The notes under the pieces were generated by a model, which saw nothing but the letters and a program-made list of their open reading frames with translations, was not told the DNA's origin and ran no database searches. From Pseudomonas alkylphenolica (lineage in GTDB: Bacteria > Pseudomonadota > Gammaproteobacteria > Pseudomonadales > Pseudomonadaceae), in NCBI RefSeq assembly GCF_000746525.1, contig NZ_CP009048.1, positions 1,028,501 to 1,092,500 on the forward strand: a stretch of DNA of 64,000 bases. Direction: 5' to 3'. Shown here piece after piece: positions 1 through 9,651 of the stretch. Every line of letters begins with the position of its first letter. Position 1 is the first letter of the stretch. The position numbers and the translations under genes were made by a program.

Positions 1-427
1 GTTGCTGACAGCGCCGTTCGGCACTGCGTGCCAGGCTGCGGCACACATGGGCTTGAGCAATCAGCGCAGAGCCACTGGGCAGGATGAAATTCTCAAGCGG
101 TCCCAGCTCCTCGTTCCAGCGGTCGATAGCCGCTTCCAGGCGTTCCACTTCCGCCGCGTTCAGTGCCTGATAACTGGGCATAGCCAGCTCGCCACCGAGA
201 TCGAACAAGCGGTGTTGGCAGGGCGCCAGAACCTCGATCACTTCTTCCAGCTTGTGCTCGGCCAATCCGGCCAGCAGCAGCCCCAACTGGCTGTTAAGGC
301 TGTCGACCTCACCAATGGCCTCGATCCGTGGATGATCCTTGGGCACCCGACGGCCGTCACCCAGGCCGGTTTCGCCTTTGTCGCCGGTACGGGTGTAGAT
401 CTTCGACAAGCGAAAGCCCATGTTCAT
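1..427 (-). CDS. Cob(I)alamin adenosyltransferase, PduO type (3' end outside window)
   Basis: Transfers the adenosyl group of ATP to cob(I)alamin to make coenzyme B12. About 142 residues are visible; the C-terminus lies beyond position 1. The N-terminus reads MNMGFRLSKIYTRTGDKGET, which carries the TRTGDxGxT nucleotide-binding signature of the PduO/MMAB family, followed by the RVPKDHPRIEAIGEVD segment typical of that family. The ATG at 427 overlaps the TGA of the upstream kinase gene (ATGA), so translation is probably coupled; a second ATG at 421 (MGFRL) is the alternative start. Co-transcribed with the kinase gene 424-2460. Family call is strong; the specific gene name is left open. Confidence 0.88.
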   Translation of the reverse strand, partial: MNMGFRLSKIYTRTGDKGETGLGDGRRVPKDHPRIEAIGEVDSLNSQLGLLLAGLAEHKLEEVIEVLAPCQHRLFDLGGELAMPSYQALNAAEVERLEAAIDRWNEELGPLENFILPSGSALIAQAHVCRSLARSAERRCQQ

Positions 428-2460
428 GACTCCATTTTGTGGGGCTCGACCGCGGTCGGCGAGCTGTTGGCCAGTGGCAGGCGCAAGGTAAAGCAGGTGC
501 CTTGCCCCGGTGCCGATTGCACCTCCATCTGGCCCTTGTGGTTGTTGGTGATGATGAAATACGACACCGACAGGCCCAGGCCGGTGCCCTGGCCGATTTC
601 CTTGGTGGTGAAGAACGGCTCGAAGGTGCGTTTACGCACCGCTTCCGGCATGCCGACACCGTTGTCTTCCACTTGAATCTCCGCCCAGGGCGGATTGAGC
701 CGGGTGCGCAGGATGATGCGCCCCGGCTCGCTGTCGTCTTCACGCAGGTGGATGGCTTGGGCGGCGTTCTTTAGCAGGTTGAGCAGTACTTGTTCGAGTT
801 CGTTCGCGGTGCATGGCACCGGTCCCAGGTTGGGATCGAACTGACGGATGATGGCCTGGCCCTTGAAGTCGAAGCCGATGGTCAGGTCGAAATCGTTGCC
901 AGCAATCTCCACCGCCTGGTCGATCAGCGCCGGCAAGTCGCAGGGGGCCAGCTGGCGGTTGCTGCGCCGGCTGAAACTGAGCATATGGGTGACGATCTTG
1001 GCGGCGCGGGCCCCGGCCTGCTGGATGCCGTCCAGCAGTTGCGGCACTTCGCGGCTTTCCAGGTAGCGGTTGACGATGGGCAGGTCGATGCCAAGTTCGC
1101 TGGCCTGCTCCTGGTTCTTCGCCAGGTCCGGTGACAGGCGCCGGCGAATATTTTGCACGTTGTGCAGGATCGCTCCCAGCGGGTTGTTGATTTCATGGGC
1201 CATGCCAGCGGCCAGGCCGCCAACCGAGAGCATCTTCTCCGACTGCACCATCATCTCTTCCAGGGACAGGCGCTGGGTGATGTCGTCGATACGGATAACC
1301 ACGCCGCGTCCGCCGCCGCCCATCAATGGATAGAACGTCAGGGCGTAATGCCGGGCATCGTCGTCTTTGGTCCAGGTCACCCGTTCGATCTTCGCCACCC
1401 GGTGTTTCTCGACACTTTCCTTGAGCTGCGGCAGGAACGGCTTGAGCGGCTCGAAGGCGAGGAAGATCGGCTGGTTCAGTGCTTCGTCCAGCGGCGTGCC
1501 GGACAGGGCGCTGGCTTCCTGATTCCACTGGGTCACGTAGAGTTGTTCGTCGAGGGCGATCAATGCCGAGGGCATGGAGTCGATGATGCTGTTGAGGTAG
1601 TTCTGAAAGCCGGTGAGCTTCTTCTCGATCTTGCTACGAACCTGGACTTCCAGCTCGAGCTTGCGGTTGGTATGGCGGGTTTCCTCGGCCAGGCCCTGAG
1701 CCTGGTCATAGGCATCCTGAAACTCGTCACGGGCGCGCTTGAGCTGCTGTTCACGCGCTTCAATGCGCGTGAGCATGGTATTGAAGGCTTCGGCCAGGCT
1801 GCCGATTTCATCGTCGTTGCCGCGTTGGGCGCGCAGGGAGTAGTTTTCCTCGCGGGTAACCTGGCGTGACAGTTGTTCGAGCTGGTTGATCGGCTGGGTA
1901 ATCAGGCGCTTGATCTGCCGGGCGATGATCATCCACAACAGGATACTGAACACCAGGATGCCCAGACTGGCGGTGAGAATACCGGTGTAGAAGGCCATCG
2001 GCAGTTCACTGCTGGCGACCATCAGCAAGTAGCCGGGTGGGCTGCCGGGGCGTGTCAGTTTGGTCAGCTGGGTGCTGCGAAACTCGGTCAGGCGCCAGTT
2101 CTCGATATGGCGGTAGCGGGTAGGCAAGGGCAGTTGCTCACCATGCTGCAACTGTGCGAGCAGTTTGCCATCGCCGCCGTACACCGCGGCTGCCCGCAAG
2201 GGGGTGTAGCTGTCGAGCTCTTTGAGCAGGGCCTTGGCGGTCTCGGGTGAGTCGGCTGCCTGCGAGGCAAGTTGTGGATTGGCCACCAGTCGACCGATGG
2301 TCTGCAACGCCTGTGGCGCCATGCTCTCCTGGGAGATCCAGTAAGCGGCGCTGATGAAAGTCAGGTTGGCCACCAGCAAAATAGTGATCAACAGTACCAG
2401 CAGGGCGGCCAGCAGCTTCTGGCCGACCGGCAGATTTTCCAGGCGTTCGCGCAGCGTCAT
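424..2460 (-). CDS. Orphan membrane sensor histidine kinase (HAMP-PAS-HisKA-HATPase)
   Basis: 678 residues. Visible order: membrane segment about 15-38, periplasmic sensor domain about 40-153, second membrane segment about 155-180, HAMP about 183-235, a long coiled coil to about 285, a PAS-like domain about 290-395, then HisKA with the phospho-accepting H422 in MAHEINNP, and an HATPase domain with VEDNGVGMP and GTGLGLSV. There is no receiver domain and no response-regulator gene on either side, so the partner is unknown. By position next to panE and yajQ it resembles P. aeruginosa PA4398, which I recall being linked to swarming and biofilm; that is from memory. It lies 50 bases after panE and overlaps the adenosyltransferase gene by 4 bases. 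Confidence 0.92.
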   Translation of the reverse strand: MTLRERLENLPVGQKLLAALLVLLITILLVANLTFISAAYWISQESMAPQALQTIGRLVANPQLASQAADSPETAKALLKELDSYTPLRAAAVYGGDGKLLAQLQHGEQLPLPTRYRHIENWRLTEFRSTQLTKLTRPGSPPGYLLMVASSELPMAFYTGILTASLGILVFSILLWMIIARQIKRLITQPINQLEQLSRQVTREENYSLRAQRGNDDEIGSLAEAFNTMLTRIEAREQQLKRARDEFQDAYDQAQGLAEETRHTNRKLELEVQVRSKIEKKLTGFQNYLNSIIDSMPSALIALDEQLYVTQWNQEASALSGTPLDEALNQPIFLAFEPLKPFLPQLKESVEKHRVAKIERVTWTKDDDARHYALTFYPLMGGGGRGVVIRIDDITQRLSLEEMMVQSEKMLSVGGLAAGMAHEINNPLGAILHNVQNIRRRLSPDLAKNQEQASELGIDLPIVNRYLESREVPQLLDGIQQAGARAAKIVTHMLSFSRRSNRQLAPCDLPALIDQAVEIAGNDFDLTIGFDFKGQAIIRQFDPNLGPVPCTANELEQVLLNLLKNAAQAIHLREDDSEPGRIILRTRLNPPWAEIQVEDNGVGMPEAVRKRTFEPFFTTKEIGQGTGLGLSVSYFIITNNHKGQMEVQSAPGQGTCFTLRLPLANSSPTAVEPHKMES

Positions 2461-2510
2461 GTGATAGCGGGATCCCGGTCTGTGGGTGAAAGGGCAGGGT
2501 AACGCTGCGT

Positions 2511-3521
<1,011 letters not shown>

Positions 3522-3541
3522 TTATTTTATGGAGAGAAGGT

Positions 3542-4027
3542 ATGCCGTCGTTCGACGTGGTATCGGAACTGGACAAGCACGAAGTCACCAACGCCGTGGA
3601 AAACGCGGTCAAGGATCTGGACCGTCGCTATGACCTCAAGGGCAAGGGCAGTTTCGAGTTCAAGGAAAAGGAACTGACCGTCACCCTGACTGCCGAAGCC
3701 GAATTCCAGCTCGAAGCGATGATCGAGATCCTCAAGCTGGCCCTGGTCAAGCGCAAGATCGACGTGCAGTGCCTGGAAGTGAAGGATGCCTACGCTTCGG
3801 GCAAAGTGATGAAGCAGGACGCCACCCTCAAGGAAGGCATCGACAAGGAGCTGGCGAAGAAGATCGTCGCTCATATCAAAGATGCCAAGCTCAAGGTCCA
3901 GGCCGCCATTCAGGGCGAGCAGGTACGCGTCACCGGCAAGAAGCGTGACGACCTGCAGGAAGCCATTGCCGCATTGCGCGCCAAAGAATTCGGTATGCCG
4001 CTGCAGTTCAACAACTTCCGCGACTGA
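3542..4027 (+). CDS. yajQ: YajQ family nucleotide-binding protein
   Basis: 161 residues, the usual size for the UPF0234/YajQ family, starting [15 protein letters not shown] and containing the family segment FNNFRD at the C-terminus. Cytoplasmic. Family members bind nucleotides, and the Xanthomonas homologue is a cyclic-di-GMP effector acting with a LysR regulator; whether that holds here is inference. A good ribosome site (GGAGAG) stands at 3531-3536. A stem-loop follows the stop. The gene is very acidic/basic-rich and highly expressed-looking in codon use. Family assignment is safe; cellular role is not. Confidence 0.93.
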   Translation: MPSFDVVSELDKHEVTNAVENAVKDLDRRYDLKGKGSFEFKEKELTVTLTAEAEFQLEAMIEILKLALVKRKIDVQCLEVKDAYASGKVMKQDATLKEGIDKELAKKIVAHIKDAKLKVQAAIQGEQVRVTGKKRDDLQEAIAALRAKEFGMPLQFNNFRD

Positions 4028-4042
4028 TCGAAGCATTTCGGG

Positions 4043-4072
4043 AACCTTGGCGCCGTTTTGGCGTCCGAGGTT
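4043..4072 (+). terminator. Stem-loop after yajQ
   Basis: AACCTTGGCGCC pairs with GGCGTCCGAGGTT around a GTTTT loop, with one wobble and one mismatch. It is followed by only a short T tract, so termination may be partial and the channel gene may also be read from the yajQ promoter. Confidence 0.45.
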
Positions 4073-4138
4073 TCTATGGCCGCTGAAACGATTGCGGCGT
4101 GATCTTTACAGCTTTTGCTTCGGCATCAGGAGAACATT

Positions 4139-4981
4139 ATGGATTTGAGTGCTGAAGTCGATCAGCTGGTTAAAACGTCGCAAAGCTGGATCCCCTTGAT
4201 CATGGAATACGGCAGCCGCCTGTTGCTGGCGCTGCTGACCCTGGCCATTGGCTGGTGGGTGATCAACAAGGTGACCTACCGTCTGGGCAAATTGCTTGCC
4301 TTGCGTAATGCCGACCTGGCGCTGCAAGGCTTTATCAGCAGCCTGGCGAACATCATTCTGAAGATTCTGCTGGTGGTCAGTGTTGCCTCGATGATCGGTA
4401 TCGAGACCACCTCGTTTGTCGCCGCCATCGGTGCTGCCGGCCTGGCCATCGGTCTGGCCCTGCAAGGCAGCCTGGCGAACTTCGCCGGTGGCGTGCTGAT
4501 TCTGCTGTTTCGTCCGTTCCGTCTGGGTGACTGGATCGAAGCTCAAGGTGTTTCCGGCACTGTGGACAGCATCCAGATCTTCCACACCGTGCTGCGTACC
4601 GGTGACAACAAGACGGTGATCCTGCCCAACGGCAGCCTGTCCAACGGCATCATTACCAACACCAACCGTCAGCCGACCCGCAAAGTGGTGTTCGATGTCG
4701 GCGTCAATTACGAGGCCGATCTGCAGAAGGCCCGTCAGGTGTTGCTGGAGCTGGCCAAAGATCCACGCGTACATCAGGACCCGGCGCCACAGGCCGTGGT
4801 TTCGCTGCTGGGTGACAGCTCGATCACACTGTCCTTGCGGATCTGGGTGAACACTGCTGACTACTGGGATGTGCTGTTCATGCTCAACGAGCATGCGCGT
4901 GATCGTCTGAAGGAAGAGGGTATCGACATTCCCTTCCCGCAGCGGGTGATCCGCGTAGTGCAGGAAGCTGCTGTGCAGTAA
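4139..4981 (+). CDS. Small-conductance mechanosensitive channel (MscS family)
   Basis: 280 residues from the ATG at 4139, chosen because CAGGAGA lies 6-12 bases upstream; the longer reading from 4115 starts at a poorer site. Three N-terminal membrane segments (about 22-45, 65-85, 90-118). The pore helix AAIGAAGLAIGLALQGSLAN has the Ala/Gly-packed pattern of MscS TM3, followed by the family segment GGVLILLFRPFRLGDWI and a cytoplasmic beta domain with VILPNGSLSN. Length matches E. coli MscS (286). Releases solutes on hypo-osmotic shock. A REP pair begins 12 bases after the stop. Confidence 0.93.
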   Translation: MDLSAEVDQLVKTSQSWIPLIMEYGSRLLLALLTLAIGWWVINKVTYRLGKLLALRNADLALQGFISSLANIILKILLVVSVASMIGIETTSFVAAIGAAGLAIGLALQGSLANFAGGVLILLFRPFRLGDWIEAQGVSGTVDSIQIFHTVLRTGDNKTVILPNGSLSNGIITNTNRQPTRKVVFDVGVNYEADLQKARQVLLELAKDPRVHQDPAPQAVVSLLGDSSITLSLRIWVNTADYWDVLFMLNEHARDRLKEEGIDIPFPQRVIRVVQEAAVQ

Positions 4982-4992
4982 GTACCGGCCTG

Positions 4993-5059
4993 ATCGCGGG
5001 GCAAGCCCGCTCCCACAGGTTCATCAGAGCACCCTGTGGGAGCGGGCTTGCCCCGCGAT
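4993..5059. repeat. REP pair 1 (outer ATCGCGGGG, inner CCCAC)
   Basis: Two inverted copies of a REP sequence with core GCGGGGCAAGCCCGCTCCCA, tails meeting in the middle (ACAGGTTCATCAGAGCACCCTGT). Folds as a long imperfect hairpin between the mscS-like and MFS genes. Confidence 0.93.
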
Positions 5060-5160
5060 GCTTTCTCCCCCCCCATTACACTTGTTCACGTCTTCGCGCT
5101 ACCTGCGCCCCGGTGTTTCTGGCATATAGGCTGGCTTACCTCTGTTTGCCCGGTCCTAAC

Positions 5161-6411
5161 ATGCTCACCCCCCTGATCAACATCACGCCATTGCGAGCCT
5201 TCTGCTTCGCCATGACCCTGGCGCTTTTCGAGCTGCTGACCTACCTCGCCAGCGATGTGGTGATGCCTGCCATGCCCGTAGTGGTCGCCGATCTCGATGC
5301 CAGTCCTGCGTACATTCCCCACGCCCTCAACTTGTACCTGCTTGGTGGTGTGCTGCTGCAATGGCTGATCGGTCCGCTGGCGGATCGCTATGGCCGCAGG
5401 CCACTGTTGCTGGTGGGCTGTGCGATTTTCTGTGTGACCTGCCTGGCGGCTTTCTGGGTTCAGGGCATCGAACTGTTCAACCTGCTGCGGCTGTTGCAGG
5501 GCATCGGCCTGGGCTTTGTGGTGACAGTCAGCTACCCGGCGTTGAACGAGGCCTTCAGCGAAGCCGACGCGGTGCGGATGATGGCGCTACTGGCCAATAT
5601 CGCGCTGCTTTCGCCACTGCTCGGGCCGCTGGTTGGCACTTTGTTGCTGGAGTGGGTGTCGTGGCGTTGGCTGTTCGTGATCTTCGGCGCTTGCGCAGTG
5701 CTGTCGTGGCTGGCGCTGTACCGCTTCATGCCGGAGACGCTGGGCGTCGAGCGCCGTGATGGCTCGCGCCTGGCGTTCCAGCCGATCCACCTGAAATCAT
5801 TGTTGGCCGGCTATGTGCAATTGCTCGGCAACCGCCAGTTTGTGGCGGGAAGCGCGGCCCTCGGCCTGGTCGGCCTGCCATTGATCGGCTGGATCGGGCT
5901 GTCGCCGGTGCTGCTTATTCACGATGAAGGCTTGAGTACCCTGGACTATGCCCTGTGGCAGTTGCCGGTGTTTGGTGGCCTGATCCTGGGCAACCTGATC
6001 ATCAACCGCATTGCTGATCGTTACCCGCTCAAGAGCCTGGTGCGGCGAGCGCTCTGGCCTTTCCTGGCGGGGCTGCTGGGCATGATGCTGGCCACCTGGC
6101 TGGTGCCCGGCGTACCCAGCCTGGTGGCGGGGCTGTCGGTTTACGCCCTGGGCCTGGGCATTGCCAACGCCGTGCTGTACCGCATGACGCTGTTCTCCAG
6201 CGAGCAGAGCAAGGGCCTGGTTTCGGCCATGCTGGGGATGATTACCATTGCCCTGCTGGGGCTGGGCGGCGCTTTGCTGGCGATGCTCGGTGCCGGTGCC
6301 AGCCTGTTGAGTTTCGCCTTGGCGGCGGGAATGGCGGGCATCCTGGCGCTATGGCCGTTGAGGGTCGTTCTGGGGGCTTGCGCCGAGCAAGCCGAAGCGA
6401 TGCCGGAATAA
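5161..6411 (+). CDS. MFS drug-type exporter (DHA1, MdfA/Bcr-like)
   Basis: 416 residues from the ATG at 5161, which directly precedes the first membrane helix; ribosome site is poor. About twelve hydrophobic segments. The loop 2-3 signature GPLADRYGRRPLLLVG is at about residues 74-89, and the motif B/C region GIGLGFVVTVSYPALNEAF resembles the antiporter motif of DHA1 drug:H+ exporters. Acidic residue in the first helix (ALFELLTYLASD) is like the MdfA group. Substrate cannot be told from sequence. Convergent with ampG; only 24 bases separate the two stops. Confidence 0.85.
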   Translation: MLTPLINITPLRAFCFAMTLALFELLTYLASDVVMPAMPVVVADLDASPAYIPHALNLYLLGGVLLQWLIGPLADRYGRRPLLLVGCAIFCVTCLAAFWVQGIELFNLLRLLQGIGLGFVVTVSYPALNEAFSEADAVRMMALLANIALLSPLLGPLVGTLLLEWVSWRWLFVIFGACAVLSWLALYRFMPETLGVERRDGSRLAFQPIHLKSLLAGYVQLLGNRQFVAGSAALGLVGLPLIGWIGLSPVLLIHDEGLSTLDYALWQLPVFGGLILGNLIINRIADRYPLKSLVRRALWPFLAGLLGMMLATWLVPGVPSLVAGLSVYALGLGIANAVLYRMTLFSSEQSKGLVSAMLGMITIALLGLGGALLAMLGAGASLLSFALAAGMAGILALWPLRVVLGACAEQAEAMPE

Positions 6412-6435
6412 CACCGGCACTCGCCTCAGAAAGGC

Positions 6436-7989
6436 TCAGGGGCGCTGCTGCTCGGCGATCGGATTGTCGTCCGGTATCTGTTTGCCCTTGCCGGCTTCCT
6501 GGTGCCAGTGCAGGGCAATCAGGATCAAGGTCGGCACGCCGAGCAGGGCAGTGATCAGGAAGAAGTCGTGATAGCCGAACTTCTCCACCATGACCCCGGA
6601 GTAGCCGCCGATCAGGCGCGGCAGGAGCAGCATGATCGAGCTCAGCAGCGCGTATTGGGTAGCGGAGAACTTTAGGTTGGTCAGGCTCGACAGGTAGGCG
6701 ACGAATGCCGAGGTGGCCAGGCCCGAGCTGAAGTTGTCGAGGGAAATGGTCACCACCAGCATCTGCAGGTTCGGGCCCATGTCCGCCAGCATCAGGAACA
6801 GGATATTGGTGGCCGCCGAGGCTGCGCCGCCGATGAACAGGATCGGCAAAATGCCGAAGCGTACGATCAGCAAGCCGCCCATGCCGGCGCCGACCAGGGT
6901 CATGATCAGGCCGAAGATTTTGCTGACACTGGCGATCTGATCCTTGGTGAATCCCTGGTCGATATAGAACACGTTGGCCATCACGCCCATGACCGTGTCG
7001 GACATCCGGTAGGTGGCGATCAGCCCGAGCAGCAATAGAGCCTGCCAACGGTAGCGCAGGATGAAGTCGTTGACCGGCGTCAGCACCGGCGCCAGGCCGC
7101 GGCGGCCCATGGACGACAGGCATAGAGCGGTCAGGGTGATGTAGAGGATCGCGCGCAGGAAGGCGCGGTCTTCGAGCAGCAGATCGAGCAGGCTGGTGCC
7201 GTCGAACAGCACGCTGGCGAAATCGGTGTTGTACAACTGGGTGAAGGTCGCCGGTACCGACACCAGCAGAACGATCAGCACGAACACCGAGACCAGCTGA
7301 TGGACCAGGCCATAACGGGCAGCCGACAACTGCGTGCGCAGCGGGACCGGCGGCTCGCGCATCATCAGGGTGGTGATCACCGCAGGCAGCATCAGCACGC
7401 CGAACAGTACGTAGGTGCCGGTCCAGGCGCTATGCAGATAACTGAAGCCGGTAGAGCCGAAACCCTCGGCAAAGAACAGCGCGCCAGCGGTGGCCAGCAG
7501 CGCGGCGACCCGATAACCGGCCATGTAACTGGCGGCAAGTGCGGCCTGGCGCTGATCGTCTGCGATTTCCAGGCGGTAGGCGTCGACGGCGATATCCTGG
7601 GTGGCCGAGGCAAAGGCGACCAGCACGGCCAGGGCAATCAGCCAGGACAGGTGTTTTTGCGGATCACAAAAGCCCATGCCGACAAGTCCTACTACCACCA
7701 GAACCTGCGACAGCACCAGCCAGGAGCGGCGTCGACCGAGCTTGCCGAGCAACGGCAGGCGCCATTGGTCGAGCAGTGGCGACCAGACCCATTTAAAGGC
7801 ATAGGCCAGGCCGATCAGGCTGGCATAACCGATGGTCTCGCGGGCCACCCCGGCCTCACGCAACCACACCGACAGGGTCGAAAACACCAGCATGTAGGGC
7901 AAGCCGGTGGCAAAGCCAAGCAGCAACAGCACCAAGGTAGACGGGCTGGCATAGGCAGCGAGCGCAGCGCGCCAGGTTTTACGGGGCAT
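6436..7989 (-). CDS. ampG: AmpG-type anhydromuropeptide permease
   Basis: 517 residues, inner-membrane MFS protein with about 14 hydrophobic segments. Imports GlcNAc-anhydroMurNAc peptides for peptidoglycan recycling and so feeds AmpR-controlled beta-lactamase induction. The N-terminal half has the AmpG hallmark regions LGFATGLPYMLVFSTLSVWL, VWSPLLDQ and SATQDIAVDAYR. Length fits the Pseudomonas AmpG class, which is longer than the E. coli protein at its C-terminus. The position near groESL matches PA4393 ampG as I recall it. Single-gene unit between the MFS gene and the alkyltransferase-like gene, same strand as the latter (46 bases apart). Confidence 0.9.
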   Translation of the reverse strand: MPRKTWRAALAAYASPSTLVLLLLGFATGLPYMLVFSTLSVWLREAGVARETIGYASLIGLAYAFKWVWSPLLDQWRLPLLGKLGRRRSWLVLSQVLVVVGLVGMGFCDPQKHLSWLIALAVLVAFASATQDIAVDAYRLEIADDQRQAALAASYMAGYRVAALLATAGALFFAEGFGSTGFSYLHSAWTGTYVLFGVLMLPAVITTLMMREPPVPLRTQLSAARYGLVHQLVSVFVLIVLLVSVPATFTQLYNTDFASVLFDGTSLLDLLLEDRAFLRAILYITLTALCLSSMGRRGLAPVLTPVNDFILRYRWQALLLLGLIATYRMSDTVMGVMANVFYIDQGFTKDQIASVSKIFGLIMTLVGAGMGGLLIVRFGILPILFIGGAASAATNILFLMLADMGPNLQMLVVTISLDNFSSGLATSAFVAYLSSLTNLKFSATQYALLSSIMLLLPRLIGGYSGVMVEKFGYHDFFLITALLGVPTLILIALHWHQEAGKGKQIPDDNPIAEQQRP

Positions 7990-8032
7990 GGGCCAACATC
8001 TGCCTCAAGTTTACGAAAACAAAGCGCGCACT

Positions 8033-8386
8033 CTAACCGCTGTGCTCCATCGGGCGCCAGCCATGGCGCAACATATCCACACGATTATTGTGCAGGGTGA
8101 CACCTTCTGCGCGCAGGCGTGCACGCTGTTCGTCGCCTGAGGGCGTGCCCAGTGCCAGGCTCAAACGTCCACCGGCACCCAGGACCCGGTGCCAGGGCAA
8201 TTGGGTGTCGGCCGGCAACTGACTGAGGGTACGTCCGACCCAGCGCGCTGCGCGTCCCAGCCCGGCCAGTTCGGCAAGCTGGCCGTAGCTGACGACCTTG
8301 CCCGCTGGCACTTGGCCAAGCACCAGATAGAGTGCCATTCGTCGGGCTTGCGCGTTTTCTGTCGGATCACCAGGCGTCGGCTTCAT
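8033..8386 (-). CDS. Alkyltransferase-like protein (MGMT fold without the catalytic Cys)
   Basis: 117 residues from the ATG at 8386; the reading frame stays open to 8674 but the added 96 residues look non-coding. The MGMT helix-turn-helix domain is complete: GKVVSYGQLAELAGL, ARWVGRTLSQLP, then PWHRVLGAGG where true methyltransferases have PCHRV. Trp replaces the reactive Cys, which defines the ATL/YbaZ class that binds O6-alkylguanine and hands it to nucleotide excision repair instead of reversing it. Annotating this as methylated-DNA cysteine methyltransferase would be wrong in function. Preceded by GCGAGG as a weak ribosome site. Confidence 0.9.
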   Translation of the reverse strand: MKPTPGDPTENAQARRMALYLVLGQVPAGKVVSYGQLAELAGLGRAARWVGRTLSQLPADTQLPWHRVLGAGGRLSLALGTPSGDEQRARLRAEGVTLHNNRVDMLRHGWRPMEHSG

Positions 8387-8537
8387 CGCAGCCTCGCAGG
8401 CGTTAGCGCTGAAACCGGGGCGTTTACCGGGCAAACAGGAATTGAACTCATTGGCATGGGGTGGGTCAGTCCTTGCTCTACGGGCGGGTATCTGGATAAT
8501 GCCCGACTTTTTTGCAAACCAGAGTCCGTCCTTGCTT

Positions 8538-9545
8538 ATGTTTTCTAGAGTCTTGTTGAGCCTTGTCGCCGTTTTTGCCTGTTCTACTGCCGTTGCTGAT
8601 ACGGTGTGGATGAAAAATGGTGACCGGCTCAGCGGCAAAATCACCGTTTTTGATGGTGGCAAGTTGTTGCTCAAGACTCAGTACGCTGGCTCGGTCGCGC
8701 TGGACTGGAAGCAGGTCAAGACGCTGGAAAGCGACCAGGAGTTGCTGGTCAAGCAGGACGCCTACACCGGCGAGAAAGCCAAATCGCTGAGTGCCGCTGA
8801 AGATGGCAAGGTCACCCTGGCCAATGGCGAGGCGCCCAAGACTGTCGAGCTGGCCAGTATCCAGCAGATCATGAAGCCCAAACCGGTGATCGAAGACCTG
8901 TCGTGGAAGGGCAATGTCGACCTGGCCATGGACTACAAGCGCGCCGAGTCCGACAGCGATGACTATGACATCGACTTCAAGACCACCGCCCGCCATGGCC
9001 GCTGGCGCCACCAGGCCGAAGGCGAATACAACCGCGAGAGCAAGGACGACGTCACCACCACCAACAACTGGAGCGCCGAATACGCGCTGGACCGCTTCCT
9101 CACCGAAAAATGGTTCTGGCAAGGGCGTCTTGAGTACAAGCGCGACCATATCGAAGACCTGGCCCGCCAGCGCACCGTGGGTACCGGCCCCGGTTACCAG
9201 TTCTGGGATGATGAGCTGGGCGCCTTCTCCCTGGGCTCCCTGGTCAACCGTACCGACTATGAATATGCCGATGGTGGCAAGGACAACTTCTATTCCCTGG
9301 CCATGAAGTGGGACTACAACCGCTACCTGATCGGCAAGCGGGTCGAGTTCTTCACCAACGGTGAAGTCGGTAAACCGCTGGACGGCGTGGCCAACTATGC
9401 CCTGGATGCCGAAGTCGGCCTGCGCTACAAGGTCACCGAATGGGCTTCGCTCAACCTCAAGGCCGAGAAGGATGTCATCAGTGGCACCCGCGATAGCGAC
9501 CTGGACAAGACCCGTTACACCGCAGGCTTTGGCGTGACCTGGTAA
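8538..9545 (+). CDS. DUF481 (YdiY-like) outer-membrane beta-barrel protein
   Basis: 335 residues from ATG 8538, which gives a classic signal peptide MFSRVLLSLVAVFACSTAVA before DTVWMKNGDRLSGKI; an in-frame ATG at 8499 would add 13 residues. The first 110 residues form an SH3-like/beta region common in DUF481 proteins, the rest alternates aromatic and charged residues in amphipathic strands and ends in VTW, as expected for a barrel inserted by BAM. E. coli YdiY is described as salt/acid-induced; function is otherwise unknown. Single gene, divergent from the ATL gene. Confidence 0.85.
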   Translation: MFSRVLLSLVAVFACSTAVADTVWMKNGDRLSGKITVFDGGKLLLKTQYAGSVALDWKQVKTLESDQELLVKQDAYTGEKAKSLSAAEDGKVTLANGEAPKTVELASIQQIMKPKPVIEDLSWKGNVDLAMDYKRAESDSDDYDIDFKTTARHGRWRHQAEGEYNRESKDDVTTTNNWSAEYALDRFLTEKWFWQGRLEYKRDHIEDLARQRTVGTGPGYQFWDDELGAFSLGSLVNRTDYEYADGGKDNFYSLAMKWDYNRYLIGKRVEFFTNGEVGKPLDGVANYALDAEVGLRYKVTEWASLNLKAEKDVISGTRDSDLDKTRYTAGFGVTW

Positions 9546-9651
9546 GTCTGCTGGCAACCACCGGCGATAATGATTATTTTGACGGTTACCTTCATGGCCG
9601 CGCTTCACCTGCGGCCAGCCTTCAAAACGATCTCGCGTCGGGAGTCACACA

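Noticed and set aside
2..676. 224-residue open frame on the plus strand
   Set aside because: It runs opposite to the adenosyltransferase and kinase genes, which have clear domains. Antisense open frames are common in high-GC Pseudomonas genes.
4861..5076. Short open frames rich in VGAGLPRD or SRGKPAPT near REPs
   Set aside because: They are translations of REP elements, not genes. The exceptions are the true C-termini of the PAP2 and MexW genes.
8033..8386. Active O6-methylguanine-DNA methyltransferase
   Set aside because: The reactive Cys is Trp, so the enzyme reaction is not possible.
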